Origin: Planctomycetota bacterium
GTDB taxonomy: Bacteria; Planctomycetota; SZUA-567
DNA length: 47,019 bases
Direction of reading: 5' to 3'
Assembly (NCBI GenBank): GCA_031270685.1
Contig: JAISXA010000070.1
Coordinates: 1 to 47,019, forward strand
In this document: positions 1 to 8,270 of the stretch, in pieces
Position numbering within the stretch: position 1 is the first letter of the stretch
How the letters are laid out: each line of letters opens with the position of its first letter
Notes under the pieces: model-generated
Database searches by the model: none
Told to the model about the DNA's origin: nothing
What the model saw: only the letters and a program-made list of their open reading frames with translations
Position numbers and translations under genes: made by a program

Positions 1-435
1 TTGGTGTTTCCGTCCCAGGTCGTCGTCCGCCTGCTGTCCGTGCTGGGCCAGGCGGACTGGCTCCTCCGGGCGATCGGCTACGCCGCGGGCGTCATCGCCG
101 CGCTCACCATGGTCCTGTCATTATACTGGTCCGCCGCCTCGCGGGAGGGCGAAGCCCTGGTCCTGAGGCTGATCGGCGCGGACAAGCGGGACATCGCCGC
201 CATATTGGCGTGGGAGGGATTGCTGTCGATCGCGCCCGGGCTGGTCGCCGGCTGCGCCGCCGGGCACGCGATTCTCATGGCCATAGCCGGCGTCCTGGAA
301 CGAAAGGCGTCGCTCTACGTCGATACCGGACCGGGCGGGACCGACGCGGCGCTCATCCTCGCGCTCCTGCTCGCCGGAACAGCCGGGGAAACGCTAGCCG
401 CCCTGCAATTGACCCGCAATACAAATTTCACATGA
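1..435 (+). CDS. FtsX/MacB-like ABC transporter permease, C-terminal part
   Basis: This is the 3' end of a gene that begins before the window; the first codon (ttg) is probably internal. The 144 visible residues are hydrophobic, with about three membrane segments (near 22-43, 70-95 and 117-135). Between the first two is the motif REGEALVLRLIGADKRDI, the cytoplasmic loop pattern typical of the last FtsX domain, where an 'R-IGA' stretch follows the first helix of the domain. FtsX-type permeases work with an ATPase partner in cell-division signalling or lipoprotein/substrate export; which one applies cannot be told from this fragment. The stop lies only 9 bases before a family-A repeat element, so the element may have shaped the 3' end. 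The family call is inferred from topology and this loop. Confidence 0.55.
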   Translation: MVFPSQVVVRLLSVLGQADWLLRAIGYAAGVIAALTMVLSLYWSAASREGEALVLRLIGADKRDIAAILAWEGLLSIAPGLVAGCAAGHAILMAIAGVLERKASLYVDTGPGGTDAALILALLLAGTAGETLAALQLTRNTNFT

Positions 436-444
436 TTTTCTCAA

Positions 445-692
445 TGGACTTTTGGAGAGAATCAAACAAACCGCCGTTTGATTCTCTCCAAAGTTTCCCA
501 GGGTTACATTTTCCGTCGAGAATTATTGCCTGGTCGGCGGTATCGCCCGACTTGACGAAAAATCAACCCATTGGTCCGTAAGCAGTAACATCTTTGGAGA
601 TAAGATGGTAAGTCTGGAATACCGGAGCGGCGTCGTTCCGGTCGAAAAGAGGAAATCGGGCGGCGGTTGGCCCGATTTTCTCCAAAAGTCCA
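445..692. mobile_element. Family-A MITE-like element, copy A1
   Basis: The element is bounded by 19-bp terminal inverted repeats (TGGACTTTTGGAGAGAATC at 445-463 and its complement at 674-692, one mismatch). It carries a hairpin near each end. Hairpin I (448-494) has a 17-bp perfect core stem and the loop AAACCGCC (468-475). Hairpin II (651-680) has the loop CGGCGGTTGG (661-670). The left 105 bases match copy A2 (26666-26822); the middle is unique. No transposase is encoded, and the flanks (437-444 and 693-700) show no target duplication, so this copy is either old or rearranged. It fills most of the 370-base gap before the pyrophosphorylase gene. Confidence 0.75.
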
Positions 693-693
693 C

Positions 694-722
694 TTTTAGG
701 GAACGCGTGAAAATGATATACT
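694..722 (+). promoter_or_regulatory. Possible sigma-70 promoter for the UDP-sugar pyrophosphorylase gene
   Basis: TATACT at 717-722 is a good -10 box. A weak -35 (TTTTAG, 694-699) lies 17 bases upstream and abuts the right end of element A1. The only support is the -10 box and its position about 85 bases before the chosen start codon. Confidence 0.3.
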
Positions 723-805
723 AGTGCTTTTGCGCGGCATTTTAACAAATGGGCAGGACTCGACGCCGGTCGCCTTTTTCGGCGTTCAAAATTCGGGAAA
801 CCGCA

Positions 806-2212
806 ATGGCTGATTACGGGAAAATGAAAGCGGAGTTCGAGGCGAACGGTCAGGACCGTGTTTTCGCCCATTGGGATCGGCTGACCCGGGAGGAAAGGGA
901 TGAATTGCTCGCCGATTGCGAAAAAGTGGATTTCGCCTGGCTTGCGGCGCGGTGGAACGAATTCACGAACGGCGCCGCCGGCATCGATCTTTCCTCCCTC
1001 CAACCCGCCCCGATTGTCGAATTGCCGCGCAATCAAGCCGAAGGCGGGAAAGATCGACAGGCCATCGCCGTCGGGGAGGAGCTTCTGCGCGCGGGAAAGG
1101 CGGCGGCGTTCCTCGTCGCCGGCGGCCAGGGAACCAGGCTCGGCTTTCCCGGCCCGAAGGGGTGTTATCCACTGGGACCGGTGAGCGACAAGACGCTTTT
1201 CGCCTGGCACGCGGAACAGATACGCGCCCGCGCGGCGCGCTACGGAAAGGTCATTCCGTGGTATATCATGACCAGCCGCGACAACGACGCGGAGACCCGC
1301 CGGTATTTCACGGAAAACGGCCATCTCGGGCTCGACCCGGCCGATGTGTTCTTTTTCATGCAGGACATGGCGCCGTCCCTCGATTTCGAGGGCCGGCTCA
1401 TGCTCGCCTCGCCCTCGCGGCTGGCGATGAACCCCAACGGCCACGGCGGTTCGCTCCGCGGTCTTTGCTCCAGCGGGGCGCTCGCCGACATGCGCGCCAG
1501 GGGGATCGAATACATCGGCTTCTTCCAGGTGGACAATCCGCTCGTCACCATCGCCGACCCGCGTTTCCTCGGCTGGCACGTTCTTGGCGGAGCGGAAATG
1601 TCGTCGAAGGTGCTGGAGAAAAACGCGCCCGGAGAAAAGATCGGCGTCGCCTGCGTCCTGAACGGCAAAAACGCGGTGGTCGAGTACTCGGACCTCGACG
1701 AGGCGACCATGAATGCGCGGGACGCCACCGGCAGGCTCAAATTCTGGGCCGGCTCCATCGCGATACACATCGGCGACGTCTCCTTCGTCGAACGCGTGGG
1801 CGGGGAGGCGCTTTTGCCGTGGCATCAGGCGCGGAAAAAGGTCGCGTATTTCGACGGTGAAAAAACGGTGAAGCCGGATAAGGAAAACGCGGTCAAGTTC
1901 GAGACCTTCGTCTTCGACGCCATTCCCTTCGCCGAAAGGAGCGTCAATCTCGAGGTGCGCCGCGAGCACGAGTTCGCGCCGGTGAAAAACGCGGTCGGTG
2001 TGGATTCGGCGGAATCGTCGCGCCTGCTCTTGTCCAACTATTTCGGGGAGTGGCTCGCCGCCGCCGGCGTGGACGTGCCGGGCGGGGCGGGGCGATACGG
2101 CGAGGCCATCACCATCGAAATTTCGCCCCTGTACAGCCTCGACGCCGGCGAGCTGGCGTCGAAGGTCCGCCCCGGCGGTTTTCTGCCGGGGCGGAGCCTG
2201 CTTCTGGGTTGA
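806..2212 (+). CDS. UDP-N-acetylglucosamine/UDP-sugar pyrophosphorylase (UDPGP/UAP1 family)
   Basis: The 468-residue protein belongs to the UDPGP family that includes eukaryotic UAP1. Such enzymes make UDP-GlcNAc, UDP-GalNAc or UDP-Glc from UTP and a sugar 1-phosphate. Visible signatures are the nucleotide loop GGQGTRLGFPGPKG (106-119), the uridine/base region NPNGHGG (209-215), the metal-binding QVDNPL (241-246) and FETFVFD (365-371) followed by FAPVKN (390-395). This differs from the bacterial GlmU fold arrangement: there is no left-handed helix acetyltransferase domain. I start at ATG 806 because the protein then begins just ahead of the family's N-terminal helices; an upstream in-frame ATG at 749 would add 19 basic residues of no clear homology. 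The stop lies 4 bases before priA, so the two are probably cotranscribed. Sugar specificity is not determinable here. Confidence 0.88.
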   Translation: MADYGKMKAEFEANGQDRVFAHWDRLTREERDELLADCEKVDFAWLAARWNEFTNGAAGIDLSSLQPAPIVELPRNQAEGGKDRQAIAVGEELLRAGKAAAFLVAGGQGTRLGFPGPKGCYPLGPVSDKTLFAWHAEQIRARAARYGKVIPWYIMTSRDNDAETRRYFTENGHLGLDPADVFFFMQDMAPSLDFEGRLMLASPSRLAMNPNGHGGSLRGLCSSGALADMRARGIEYIGFFQVDNPLVTIADPRFLGWHVLGGAEMSSKVLEKNAPGEKIGVACVLNGKNAVVEYSDLDEATMNARDATGRLKFWAGSIAIHIGDVSFVERVGGEALLPWHQARKKVAYFDGEKTVKPDKENAVKFETFVFDAIPFAERSVNLEVRREHEFAPVKNAVGVDSAESSRLLLSNYFGEWLAAAGVDVPGGAGRYGEAITIEISPLYSLDAGELASKVRPGGFLPGRSLLLG

Positions 2213-2216
2213 CGAC

Positions 2217-4454
2217 ATGGCAGGGGAAAAACCGCCGCTGTACGCCGGGGTCGTGGTCGAGGCTCCGGTCACCAAGGTGTTTCATTACCGCATATCCGAC
2301 GCGATCCTGGATTCCCTCGCCCCCGGCGACCGGGTGGAGGTCCCTTTCGGCAAACGCTCCATACGCGGCGTCGTGGTGTCCATCTCGCCGATTCCGCCCA
2401 TAGCTCCCAATCTGATCAAGGAGATCTCCATCGCCCCGGCCGGAGCGGAACGGATCCCCGGGGACATTCTTGAACTGGCGCGCTGGGCTGCGAAGTATTA
2501 CCGCACCGGTTGGGGCACGGTGCTCGCCGCCGCCGTGCCCGCCGGCGTGAAACGGGGGAGCGGGAAACGTTCCGCGCGTGAAATCCGGCCGCTCGCGGTA
2601 TTGGACGCGCTCGAGACCGAAGCGGAGCGGACCGCGCGGCGCGCGCCGAAGCAGGCCGAGTGTTTGCGCGCGCTGGTTCAATGGTTCCGGGAACGTCCGG
2701 GCGGCAGGTTGTTTTCCGACACCGACGGTCTGCCCGTCGCCGCGTCCGGCGTCGTCCTGCATCAAATAGCCAAAAAGGGCCTGATCTCCTTCACGGTTCC
2801 GGAAGGCGGCATGACCAAGGTCGTCGACTCGGGCGACCGGCCGCGGCTTTCCTCCGAACAGCAATCGGCGGTGGATGAAATCGCCGCCGCCATGGACGGC
2901 GGGACCTTCGCGTCCTTCCTCCTGCATGGCGCGACCGGGAGCGGCAAGACGGAAGTGTATATGCGACTGATCGGGAAAACGGTGGCGGCGGGACGCGGGG
3001 CGCTCGTCCTGGTTCCCGAGATCAGCCTCACCCCGCAGACCGTGGCGCGTTTCGAGGCGCGATTCGGACATCTTGCCGTGCTGCATTCGCATTTGTCCGA
3101 CGGGGAGCGGGCGGAGCACTGGCGGCGGCTTCGAAACGGGGAGCTCAAGCTTGCCGTCGGGGCGCGGTCGGCGCTGTTCGCCCCGTTGGCGGATCTCGGA
3201 TTGGTCATCGTAGACGAGGAGCACGAGCGCACCTACAAGCAGGACAACGATCCCCGTTACCACGCGCGGGACCTCGGCCTGGTGCGGGCCTCGTTGGCCG
3301 GCGCGGTCGCGGTTCTCGGTTCCGCCACGCCGTCCCTCGAAAGCTGGGTGAACTGCCTTTCCGGCAAACACCGCCTGGCGGCGATGCCGTCGCGGGTGGG
3401 CGGCGCGCGGCCGCCCGAGGTGGCGGTGGTGGATCTGCGGCGCGAATGGGCGGACGTGAAGCAGCCGGCGCTGATTTCCCGGGAGCTCGGACGCTCGCTC
3501 AAGGAATGTCTGGCGCGAAGGGAACAGGCGATCCTGTTCCTCAACCGGCGCGGCTTCCACACCATCGTGCGCTGCGCCGCTTGCGGCGACGCGCTGGAAT
3601 GCCCCGATTGCGACGTCGCCCTGACCCATCATCGCCGCGAGGCGTTGATGCGCTGCGGCTATTGCGGCCGGACCTTTTCCGTGCCGGAGCATTGCCCCAC
3701 CTGCGGCGCGAAGGTTTTGCGCTTCGGCGGCGCCGGCACCGAGCGCGTCGAGGACGTTCTCGGCTCGCTTTTCCCGAAAGCGCGGTTGCTGCGGATGGAT
3801 TCGGACAGCATGTCCGCCAAGGACGCGCACCGGAACGCGCTCGCCAGCTTTGCGCGCGGAGAATACGACATCCTGCTGGGAACGCAAATGGTCGCAAAGG
3901 GCCTGGATTTTCCGAACGTCACCCTGGTCGGCGTGCTGATGGCGGACGCGGCGCTGGGGCTTTCCGATTTCCGCGCTTCCGAGCGCACTTTTCAGCTCGT
4001 CACCCAGGTGATCGGCAGGGCGGGCAGGGCGGAAAAGCCCGGCCTGGCGGTGGTCCAGGCGTTCCAGCCGGAGCATCCGGCGGTGCGGTTCGCGGTGGCG
4101 CAGAATTACGCCGGCTTTGTCGAAACCGAGCTTCCCGACCGCAGGCGGCGCGGCTATCCCCCTTTCGGGCGGATGGCGCGGCTTGTTTTCTCGGGAGAAA
4201 AACGCGGCGCGGTGGAGGAGGAGGCGCGCCACGCCGGAGCGGCTGCGGAGTCGACGCTGGCGCCCGGCCTGCGCGTGCTCGGTCCCGCGCCTTGCGAGAT
4301 CGAGCGCCTGCAAAAACTCCACCGACGGCATCTCATCCTGTTCGCGCCGAACCATGTCGCGCTTTCGGAGTGGCTCGAACGCGCCGGCCTGAAGCCCGGC
4401 GAGGAGCGGGGCGTCAAAACAACGCTCGACATCGATCCCGTTTCCATGCAGTAG
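2217..4454 (+). CDS. priA: Primosomal replication-restart helicase PriA
   Basis: PriA is a 3'-5' superfamily-2 helicase that reloads the replisome at stalled forks. The 745-residue product has the N-terminal 3'-DNA-binding domain (about 1-105) and Walker A GATGSGKT (near 238-246). The DEEH box is near 332-336. A zinc-binding module near 452-500 has paired CxxC motifs (CAAC, CPDC, CGYC, CPTC). Helicase motifs V/VI include GTQMVAKGLDFP and QVIGRAGRAE (near 600). Length and motif order match the family. ATG 2217 gives the normal N-terminus; a longer open frame back to 1998 reads through the upstream gene in another frame and was discarded. It sits 4 bases after the pyrophosphorylase stop, suggesting one transcript. 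Confidence 0.97.
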   Translation: MAGEKPPLYAGVVVEAPVTKVFHYRISDAILDSLAPGDRVEVPFGKRSIRGVVVSISPIPPIAPNLIKEISIAPAGAERIPGDILELARWAAKYYRTGWGTVLAAAVPAGVKRGSGKRSAREIRPLAVLDALETEAERTARRAPKQAECLRALVQWFRERPGGRLFSDTDGLPVAASGVVLHQIAKKGLISFTVPEGGMTKVVDSGDRPRLSSEQQSAVDEIAAAMDGGTFASFLLHGATGSGKTEVYMRLIGKTVAAGRGALVLVPEISLTPQTVARFEARFGHLAVLHSHLSDGERAEHWRRLRNGELKLAVGARSALFAPLADLGLVIVDEEHERTYKQDNDPRYHARDLGLVRASLAGAVAVLGSATPSLESWVNCLSGKHRLAAMPSRVGGARPPEVAVVDLRREWADVKQPALISRELGRSLKECLARREQAILFLNRRGFHTIVRCAACGDALECPDCDVALTHHRREALMRCGYCGRTFSVPEHCPTCGAKVLRFGGAGTERVEDVLGSLFPKARLLRMDSDSMSAKDAHRNALASFARGEYDILLGTQMVAKGLDFPNVTLVGVLMADAALGLSDFRASERTFQLVTQVIGRAGRAEKPGLAVVQAFQPEHPAVRFAVAQNYAGFVETELPDRRRRGYPPFGRMARLVFSGEKRGAVEEEARHAGAAAESTLAPGLRVLGPAPCEIERLQKLHRRHLILFAPNHVALSEWLERAGLKPGEERGVKTTLDIDPVSMQ

Positions 4455-4501
4455 TCTTTTCCCGGCTTGACCCGGGTTGCCGTAAAAACGCCGACATTCA
4501 C

Positions 4502-4530
4502 TTGCACAATCCGCGGCAATGACCTATTCT
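4502..4530 (+). promoter_or_regulatory. Sigma-70-type promoter upstream of the GH57 gene
   Basis: TTGCAC (4502-4507) and TATTCT (4525-4530) are separated by exactly 17 bases and lie about 50 bases before the ATG at 4583. Each box matches the consensus at four or five of six positions. It lies between priA and the GH57 gene, where a new transcription unit would be expected. Confidence 0.5.
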
Positions 4531-4582
4531 GTGAAAGGCGGAGGGATGGCGTTCCATCGAAACCTGCATAAAAGGGGATTAA

Positions 4583-7024
4583 ATGGCCGATGATCTCGAA
4601 TATGACCGGGGCGGCGGCAAGGCTGGCGCGGACGAGGATTTGGTCTCACGGGCGGATGGAGGGTCTTCAGGGGGCGATACGCCTCTGGATGAAGGCGCGG
4701 ACACGATCCTCAAGGCCAGCGTTTCCGGGCATCCCGCCTCGCAAACGGAAACGGACGGGAAGAAGGAGGTTATCCGCAGCGGCGGCAGGGTGTCCGCGAA
4801 CACCGGCGTCCAGAAGGCGGCGAAGGACGAGGACGACCTGAAGCCGGGCGACGCCATCCCGGGCGAAGAGGGCGTGCGGGTCAAGGTGGATCTTGACCTT
4901 CTTAAGGAAGTGCCGTACCTCGATCCCCTTTACAATGAAACCTACCTCTACCTTATCCCCCGCGATCCCGAATCCATGTTCGCGGTTTGGGAGGTGTCGG
5001 ACGAGACGCGGGCGTCGCTGGTCGAAAAATTCGGCGCGGATTTTTTCAAGAAGAACCGGCTGATTCTGCGGATATACCGGGTCACCGGCATCGAGTTCAG
5101 CGGCTTCAATGCGCACTCCGTGTTCGAGGTCGACGATTGGCTCAACGACAAGAACGAGTACTGGATCAAGGTCAAGCCCGACAACGATTACGTCGCCGAG
5201 ATCGGCTATCGCGCCGACGGGACCGATTTTTTCGAGATCGTGGCGCGGTCCAACAGCGCCTTCGCGCCCAAGGATTCGGTGACCAACCAGCAAAAATACG
5301 CCGACTGGGCCGACGTCGAAGTCGACCCGAACGACGTGATCCTCGACGTCGGCCAGTCCGAATGGCGCATCAACCAGTACAACTACTGGAAAAACCGCAC
5401 GCATTGCGCGCCGGACGAAAAAGGCTACTGGTCGCTCGTGCTCCACCAGCACCTGCCGTTCGTGCATCACCCCGAATACGATGTGCCGTTGGAGGAGCAA
5501 TGGTTCATGGAGGCGGTGATCTCCGTCTACACCCGGCTTCTTGACCTGTTCTGGCGGTTGGAGCGGGACAAGGTCGACTTCCGCGTCACCCTGTCGCTGA
5601 CGCCGTCCCTGCTGTCGATGATGCAGACGCCTCTGTTGCAGAAGCGCGCGGCGCGCCACATCGACGAATGCATAGCGTTCGCCACCCGGGAGCGCGACAA
5701 CTCGAAGGGCAAGCCCTGGTACAACACGATCGAGCAGACGCTGCACCGCTTTTGGGTCGCCAAGACCGTGTTCGACGCCTACGAGGGCGACCTGACCCGG
5801 GGCTACCGCGATTTTCAGGACATGGGAAAGATCGAGGTCATCACCTGCGCCGCCACTCATATGATCCTCCCGCTTTTCAAGCATATTTCCGCGGCCGCCA
5901 ACGCTCAGTTGGATACCGGCGTCAAGCAATACGAGCGGGTGTTCGGACGGCCCCCGCGGGGGATGTGGCTGCCGGAAAACGCCTTCACTCCGGGAGTCGA
6001 CAAATTTCTTGCCGACAGCGGCATCAAGTGGGCGTTGTTGAGCGCCGTCGGCATCGACCAGGGCGACACCAAATCGTTTTTCGGGACCGACGCTCCGGTG
6101 GTTTCCCCGGCGGGCGTGACCTTCTTCGGCATTGACGAGGAAACCCGATCCTCGGTGTGGTCGCGCGAGGGGGGGTATCCCGGCCATCCCAATTACAAGG
6201 AATGGTACCGCGATCTCGGCTATGAGGCGGAATGGGATTATCTGCCCGAATACTTCCGGACCGCCAACGTTCGCCGCAACACCGGCATCAAGTACTACCG
6301 CATCACCAAGAAGGGCGGGAGCCTCGGCGACAAGGATTATTACAACCCGATGTGGGCGGAGGGCACGGTGCACGAACAGGCCGGCCAGTTTGCCTATTAC
6401 CGCGGCGTCAAGGCCAACCATGTGCTCAAGACCACCAACCGCAAGTCGCTGGTCGTTTCCGCCTACGACGCGGAGTTGTTCGGTCATTGGTGGGAAGAGG
6501 GGCCGCTGTGGATAGAATCGGTCTTCCGCAAGATGCTCTTCGACCAGACCGAGGTCCGCCCGGTGACGCCGTCGGAATATCTCGGCGAGCATAAGCGCCA
6601 TCAGCGAATGATGCCCGGAGCCAGTTCATGGGGCAGGAACGATTATTTCCAGACTTGGGTGGACGGCCGCAGCTACCAACCCAATTGCTGGGTATATCGC
6701 CACATGTACCGGCTGTCGCAGCAAGTGAGAAAGCTGGCCGTCAAACACAAGAACACCGAAAACCCGATCCTGATCCGCGCCCTCAATCAGGCGGTGCGGG
6801 AGCTGTTTCTCGCCATTTCCTCCGATTGGGGATTCCTTGTCGAGACGGGACAGGCGGTGCGGTATTCCGAACTGCGGATCACCGTGCACACGGCGCGGAC
6901 GCGGCAATTGCTGCGGCAGATCGAGAACGACCGGATCGACCTGACCTATCTCTGCACGCTGGAAACGGCGGACTGCATATTTGCCTTCGATGATATGGAT
7001 TTTCGCCGGATGGCTGACGATTGA
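4583..7024 (+). CDS. DUF4912-GH57 glucan enzyme, probable 1,4-alpha-glucan branching enzyme
   Basis: The 813-residue protein has three parts. Residues 1-100 are acidic, Gly/Ser-rich and probably disordered. A DUF4912 domain (about 105-255) starts with the YLIPRDPESMFAVWEV pattern. A GH57 catalytic domain begins near 280 (GYWSLVLHQHLPFVHHPEY) and is followed by a DUF1957-type C-terminal helical region (about 690-800). The expected GH57 catalytic pair is present: Glu465 in MWLPENAF and Asp629 in SAYDAELFGHWWEEG. GH57 proteins with DUF1957 include alpha-1,4-glucan branching enzymes, and glgA lies downstream (8271), so glycogen synthesis or branching is the likely role. Amylase or transferase activity remains possible. 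The start has an AAGGGG ribosome binding site 6 bases upstream. A terminator follows at 7114-7150. Confidence 0.88.
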   Translation: MADDLEYDRGGGKAGADEDLVSRADGGSSGGDTPLDEGADTILKASVSGHPASQTETDGKKEVIRSGGRVSANTGVQKAAKDEDDLKPGDAIPGEEGVRVKVDLDLLKEVPYLDPLYNETYLYLIPRDPESMFAVWEVSDETRASLVEKFGADFFKKNRLILRIYRVTGIEFSGFNAHSVFEVDDWLNDKNEYWIKVKPDNDYVAEIGYRADGTDFFEIVARSNSAFAPKDSVTNQQKYADWADVEVDPNDVILDVGQSEWRINQYNYWKNRTHCAPDEKGYWSLVLHQHLPFVHHPEYDVPLEEQWFMEAVISVYTRLLDLFWRLERDKVDFRVTLSLTPSLLSMMQTPLLQKRAARHIDECIAFATRERDNSKGKPWYNTIEQTLHRFWVAKTVFDAYEGDLTRGYRDFQDMGKIEVITCAATHMILPLFKHISAAANAQLDTGVKQYERVFGRPPRGMWLPENAFTPGVDKFLADSGIKWALLSAVGIDQGDTKSFFGTDAPVVSPAGVTFFGIDEETRSSVWSREGGYPGHPNYKEWYRDLGYEAEWDYLPEYFRTANVRRNTGIKYYRITKKGGSLGDKDYYNPMWAEGTVHEQAGQFAYYRGVKANHVLKTTNRKSLVVSAYDAELFGHWWEEGPLWIESVFRKMLFDQTEVRPVTPSEYLGEHKRHQRMMPGASSWGRNDYFQTWVDGRSYQPNCWVYRHMYRLSQQVRKLAVKHKNTENPILIRALNQAVRELFLAISSDWGFLVETGQAVRYSELRITVHTARTRQLLRQIENDRIDLTYLCTLETADCIFAFDDMDFRRMADD

Positions 7025-7113
7025 GCGAACCATGGCGCTGGCGGCCCGACGGTTCGCGCGGCGGGAAACAGCCGCGGCCATGGGGAGGGTTTTTGATTTT
7101 GTCGCGTGACTTC

Positions 7114-7150
7114 CGCCCCGATCCGCCGGATTCGGTTCGGGGCGTTTTTT
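7114..7150 (+). terminator. Rho-independent terminator after the GH57 gene
   Basis: CGCCCCGA (7114-7121) pairs with TCGGGGCG (7137-7144), with a loop of about 15 bases, and is followed by six Ts (7145-7150). It lies 89 bases after the GH57 stop and ends only 4 bases before the first possible start codon of the next gene. Confidence 0.75.
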
Positions 7151-7169
7151 CGGGATGAACAAGGCAGCT

Positions 7170-8039
7170 ATGAACCGGGATTCATCGGCAAGCGCCGTAA
7201 ACGACTTTATCGCCGGGGTGAGACTCCCGCTGACCGGACTGAAATTCCTTTATAAAAATCGGGGATTGAAGCGGTATGCGGTGTTGCCTCTTCTTTTTAA
7301 CATTCTTCTCTATGTCCTGGTGCTTGCGCTTTTGTTCTGGTTGCTGGCGCGATGGCAGATCGGCGCCGTCGCCTGGGATTTCTGGGGACCGGTGGGCGGA
7401 TGGTTGGCGGCGGCGGTGAACTGGACGAGTTGGATTCTCAAGGCCGCCGTCGGGCTTGCGGCCCTCGCCGTCACCTTTTTCAGCTTTACCGCCGTGGGCA
7501 TGGTGCTCGCCTCGCCGCTTAACGACCTGCTTTCAGAGAAGGTGGAAGCCGCATACGCGGGGACGGAGAAAAAACTGTCGCTTCCCCTCCGCTTGACGCT
7601 GCGCGCCACCCTCAACAGCATGCTCGGTTCGCTGCTGACCGCCTTGCGGCAATTGGTTTGCTCGTTGGCGGCTTTGCCTTTCCTGCTGATCCCGGTTATC
7701 GGGTTTTTACCGATTTTCATGGTGGGGGCGTATTTCTCGGGATTCGGATATATCGACTCCGCGATGGCAAGGAACTTTCTCCGTCCCCGCCACAAAAAGC
7801 TGCTAACCGACGGAAACTTTTGGAAGATAGCCGGATTTGGGACTGGCATGCAGTTCCTGTTTTTCATTCCGTTTACCGGTCTGCTGCTGATGCCTGTGGG
7901 CGTAACAGCGGGAACTATTTTTTATTGCGACGGAAATTGGACGTCTTTGTTTCAACGATCGGGGGTTGCCCCGCCGATTGGTTTTCAGGTTCCAACCAGA
8001 CGCGGGGATTCGGAAACCTGTGAGGGTAAAAGTCCTTGA
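7170..8039 (+). CDS. EI24/CysZ-family integral membrane protein
   Basis: The 289-residue hydrophobic protein has about six membrane helices. The first is near residues 35-60, a pair flanks 75-115, and the others lie between 150 and 245. The opening FIAGVRLPLTGLKFLYKNRGLKRYAVLPLLFN matches the EI24 domain (CysZ, Etoposide-induced 2.4). So do the SPLNDLLSEKVE loop and the helix pair after RPRHKKLL. In E. coli CysZ is a sulfate transporter; most other bacterial members have no assigned substrate, so I do not name one. ATG 7170 is preferred because AAGG lies 5 bases upstream. An in-frame ATG at 7155 would sit directly behind the terminator T-run. The C-terminal 35 residues are poorly conserved. 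The next element is repeat B1. Confidence 0.8.
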   Translation: MNRDSSASAVNDFIAGVRLPLTGLKFLYKNRGLKRYAVLPLLFNILLYVLVLALLFWLLARWQIGAVAWDFWGPVGGWLAAAVNWTSWILKAAVGLAALAVTFFSFTAVGMVLASPLNDLLSEKVEAAYAGTEKKLSLPLRLTLRATLNSMLGSLLTALRQLVCSLAALPFLLIPVIGFLPIFMVGAYFSGFGYIDSAMARNFLRPRHKKLLTDGNFWKIAGFGTGMQFLFFIPFTGLLLMPVGVTAGTIFYCDGNWTSLFQRSGVAPPIGFQVPTRRGDSETCEGKSP

Positions 8040-8064
8040 CCTTATCCTTCGCATATAGCAGTAT
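8036..8064 (+). promoter_or_regulatory. Possible promoter for glgA, overlapping the stop of the upstream gene
   Basis: TTGACC (8036-8041) is a good -35 box. CAGTAT (8059-8064) follows after 17 bases and is a weak -10 (three of six matches). The candidate ends just before repeat B1, so a transcript starting here would carry the whole hairpin element in its leader. Confidence 0.3.
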
Positions 8065-8068
8065 TACG

Positions 8069-8210
8069 TTGCAAATTGAAATTTTGCAAAACGGCGATTA
8101 AACCGCCAAGCGCCGTTTTGCAAAAATCATAAACGCATGCACCGCAAGAGGTGCGCTTTTATAAATTGGGCATTCGGTGGTTTGAATGCCCAATTTGCAA
8201 AAGTTCGGTT
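8069..8210. repeat. Family-B hairpin element, copy B1
   Basis: The first hairpin has 15-bp perfect arms (8082-8096 and 8111-8125) around a 14-base loop containing AAACCGCC. The second (about 8163-8196) has 13-bp arms around the loop GGTGGTTT. The outer ends TTGCAAATTG (8069-8078) and CAATTTGCAA (8191-8200) are inverted repeats that could form an alternative fold. A similar element, B2, lies at 22300-22447, and a truncated, inverted one, B3, at the window end. The element encodes nothing and sits between the EI24 gene and glgA. The open frame of glgA runs back into it but is not expected to be translated there. Confidence 0.75.
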
Positions 8211-8270
8211 ACTGATGCTTGGTATGCATGCGCCGGAAATCGAGGTCGCGTTGGGAGGCGCAAACAGGAT

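Noticed and set aside
437-700. Target duplication around element A1
   Set aside because: The eight flanking bases on each side (tttctcaa and cttttagg) do not match, unlike A2.
563-2275. Long open frame opposite the pyrophosphorylase gene
   Set aside because: It is a shadow of a GC-rich coding gene on the other strand, rich in Arg, Pro and Gly, with no family match. The same holds for the long antisense frames opposite priA, alaS, dnaE, speA and the S41 gene.
4455-4500. Terminator after priA
   Set aside because: CCCGG and CCGGG could pair, but the stem is short and no T-run follows.
8151-8270. Upstream extension of glgA by 40 codons
   Set aside because: The added codons run through the second hairpin of repeat B1. 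The ATG at 8271 is a better start, and homology begins much later.
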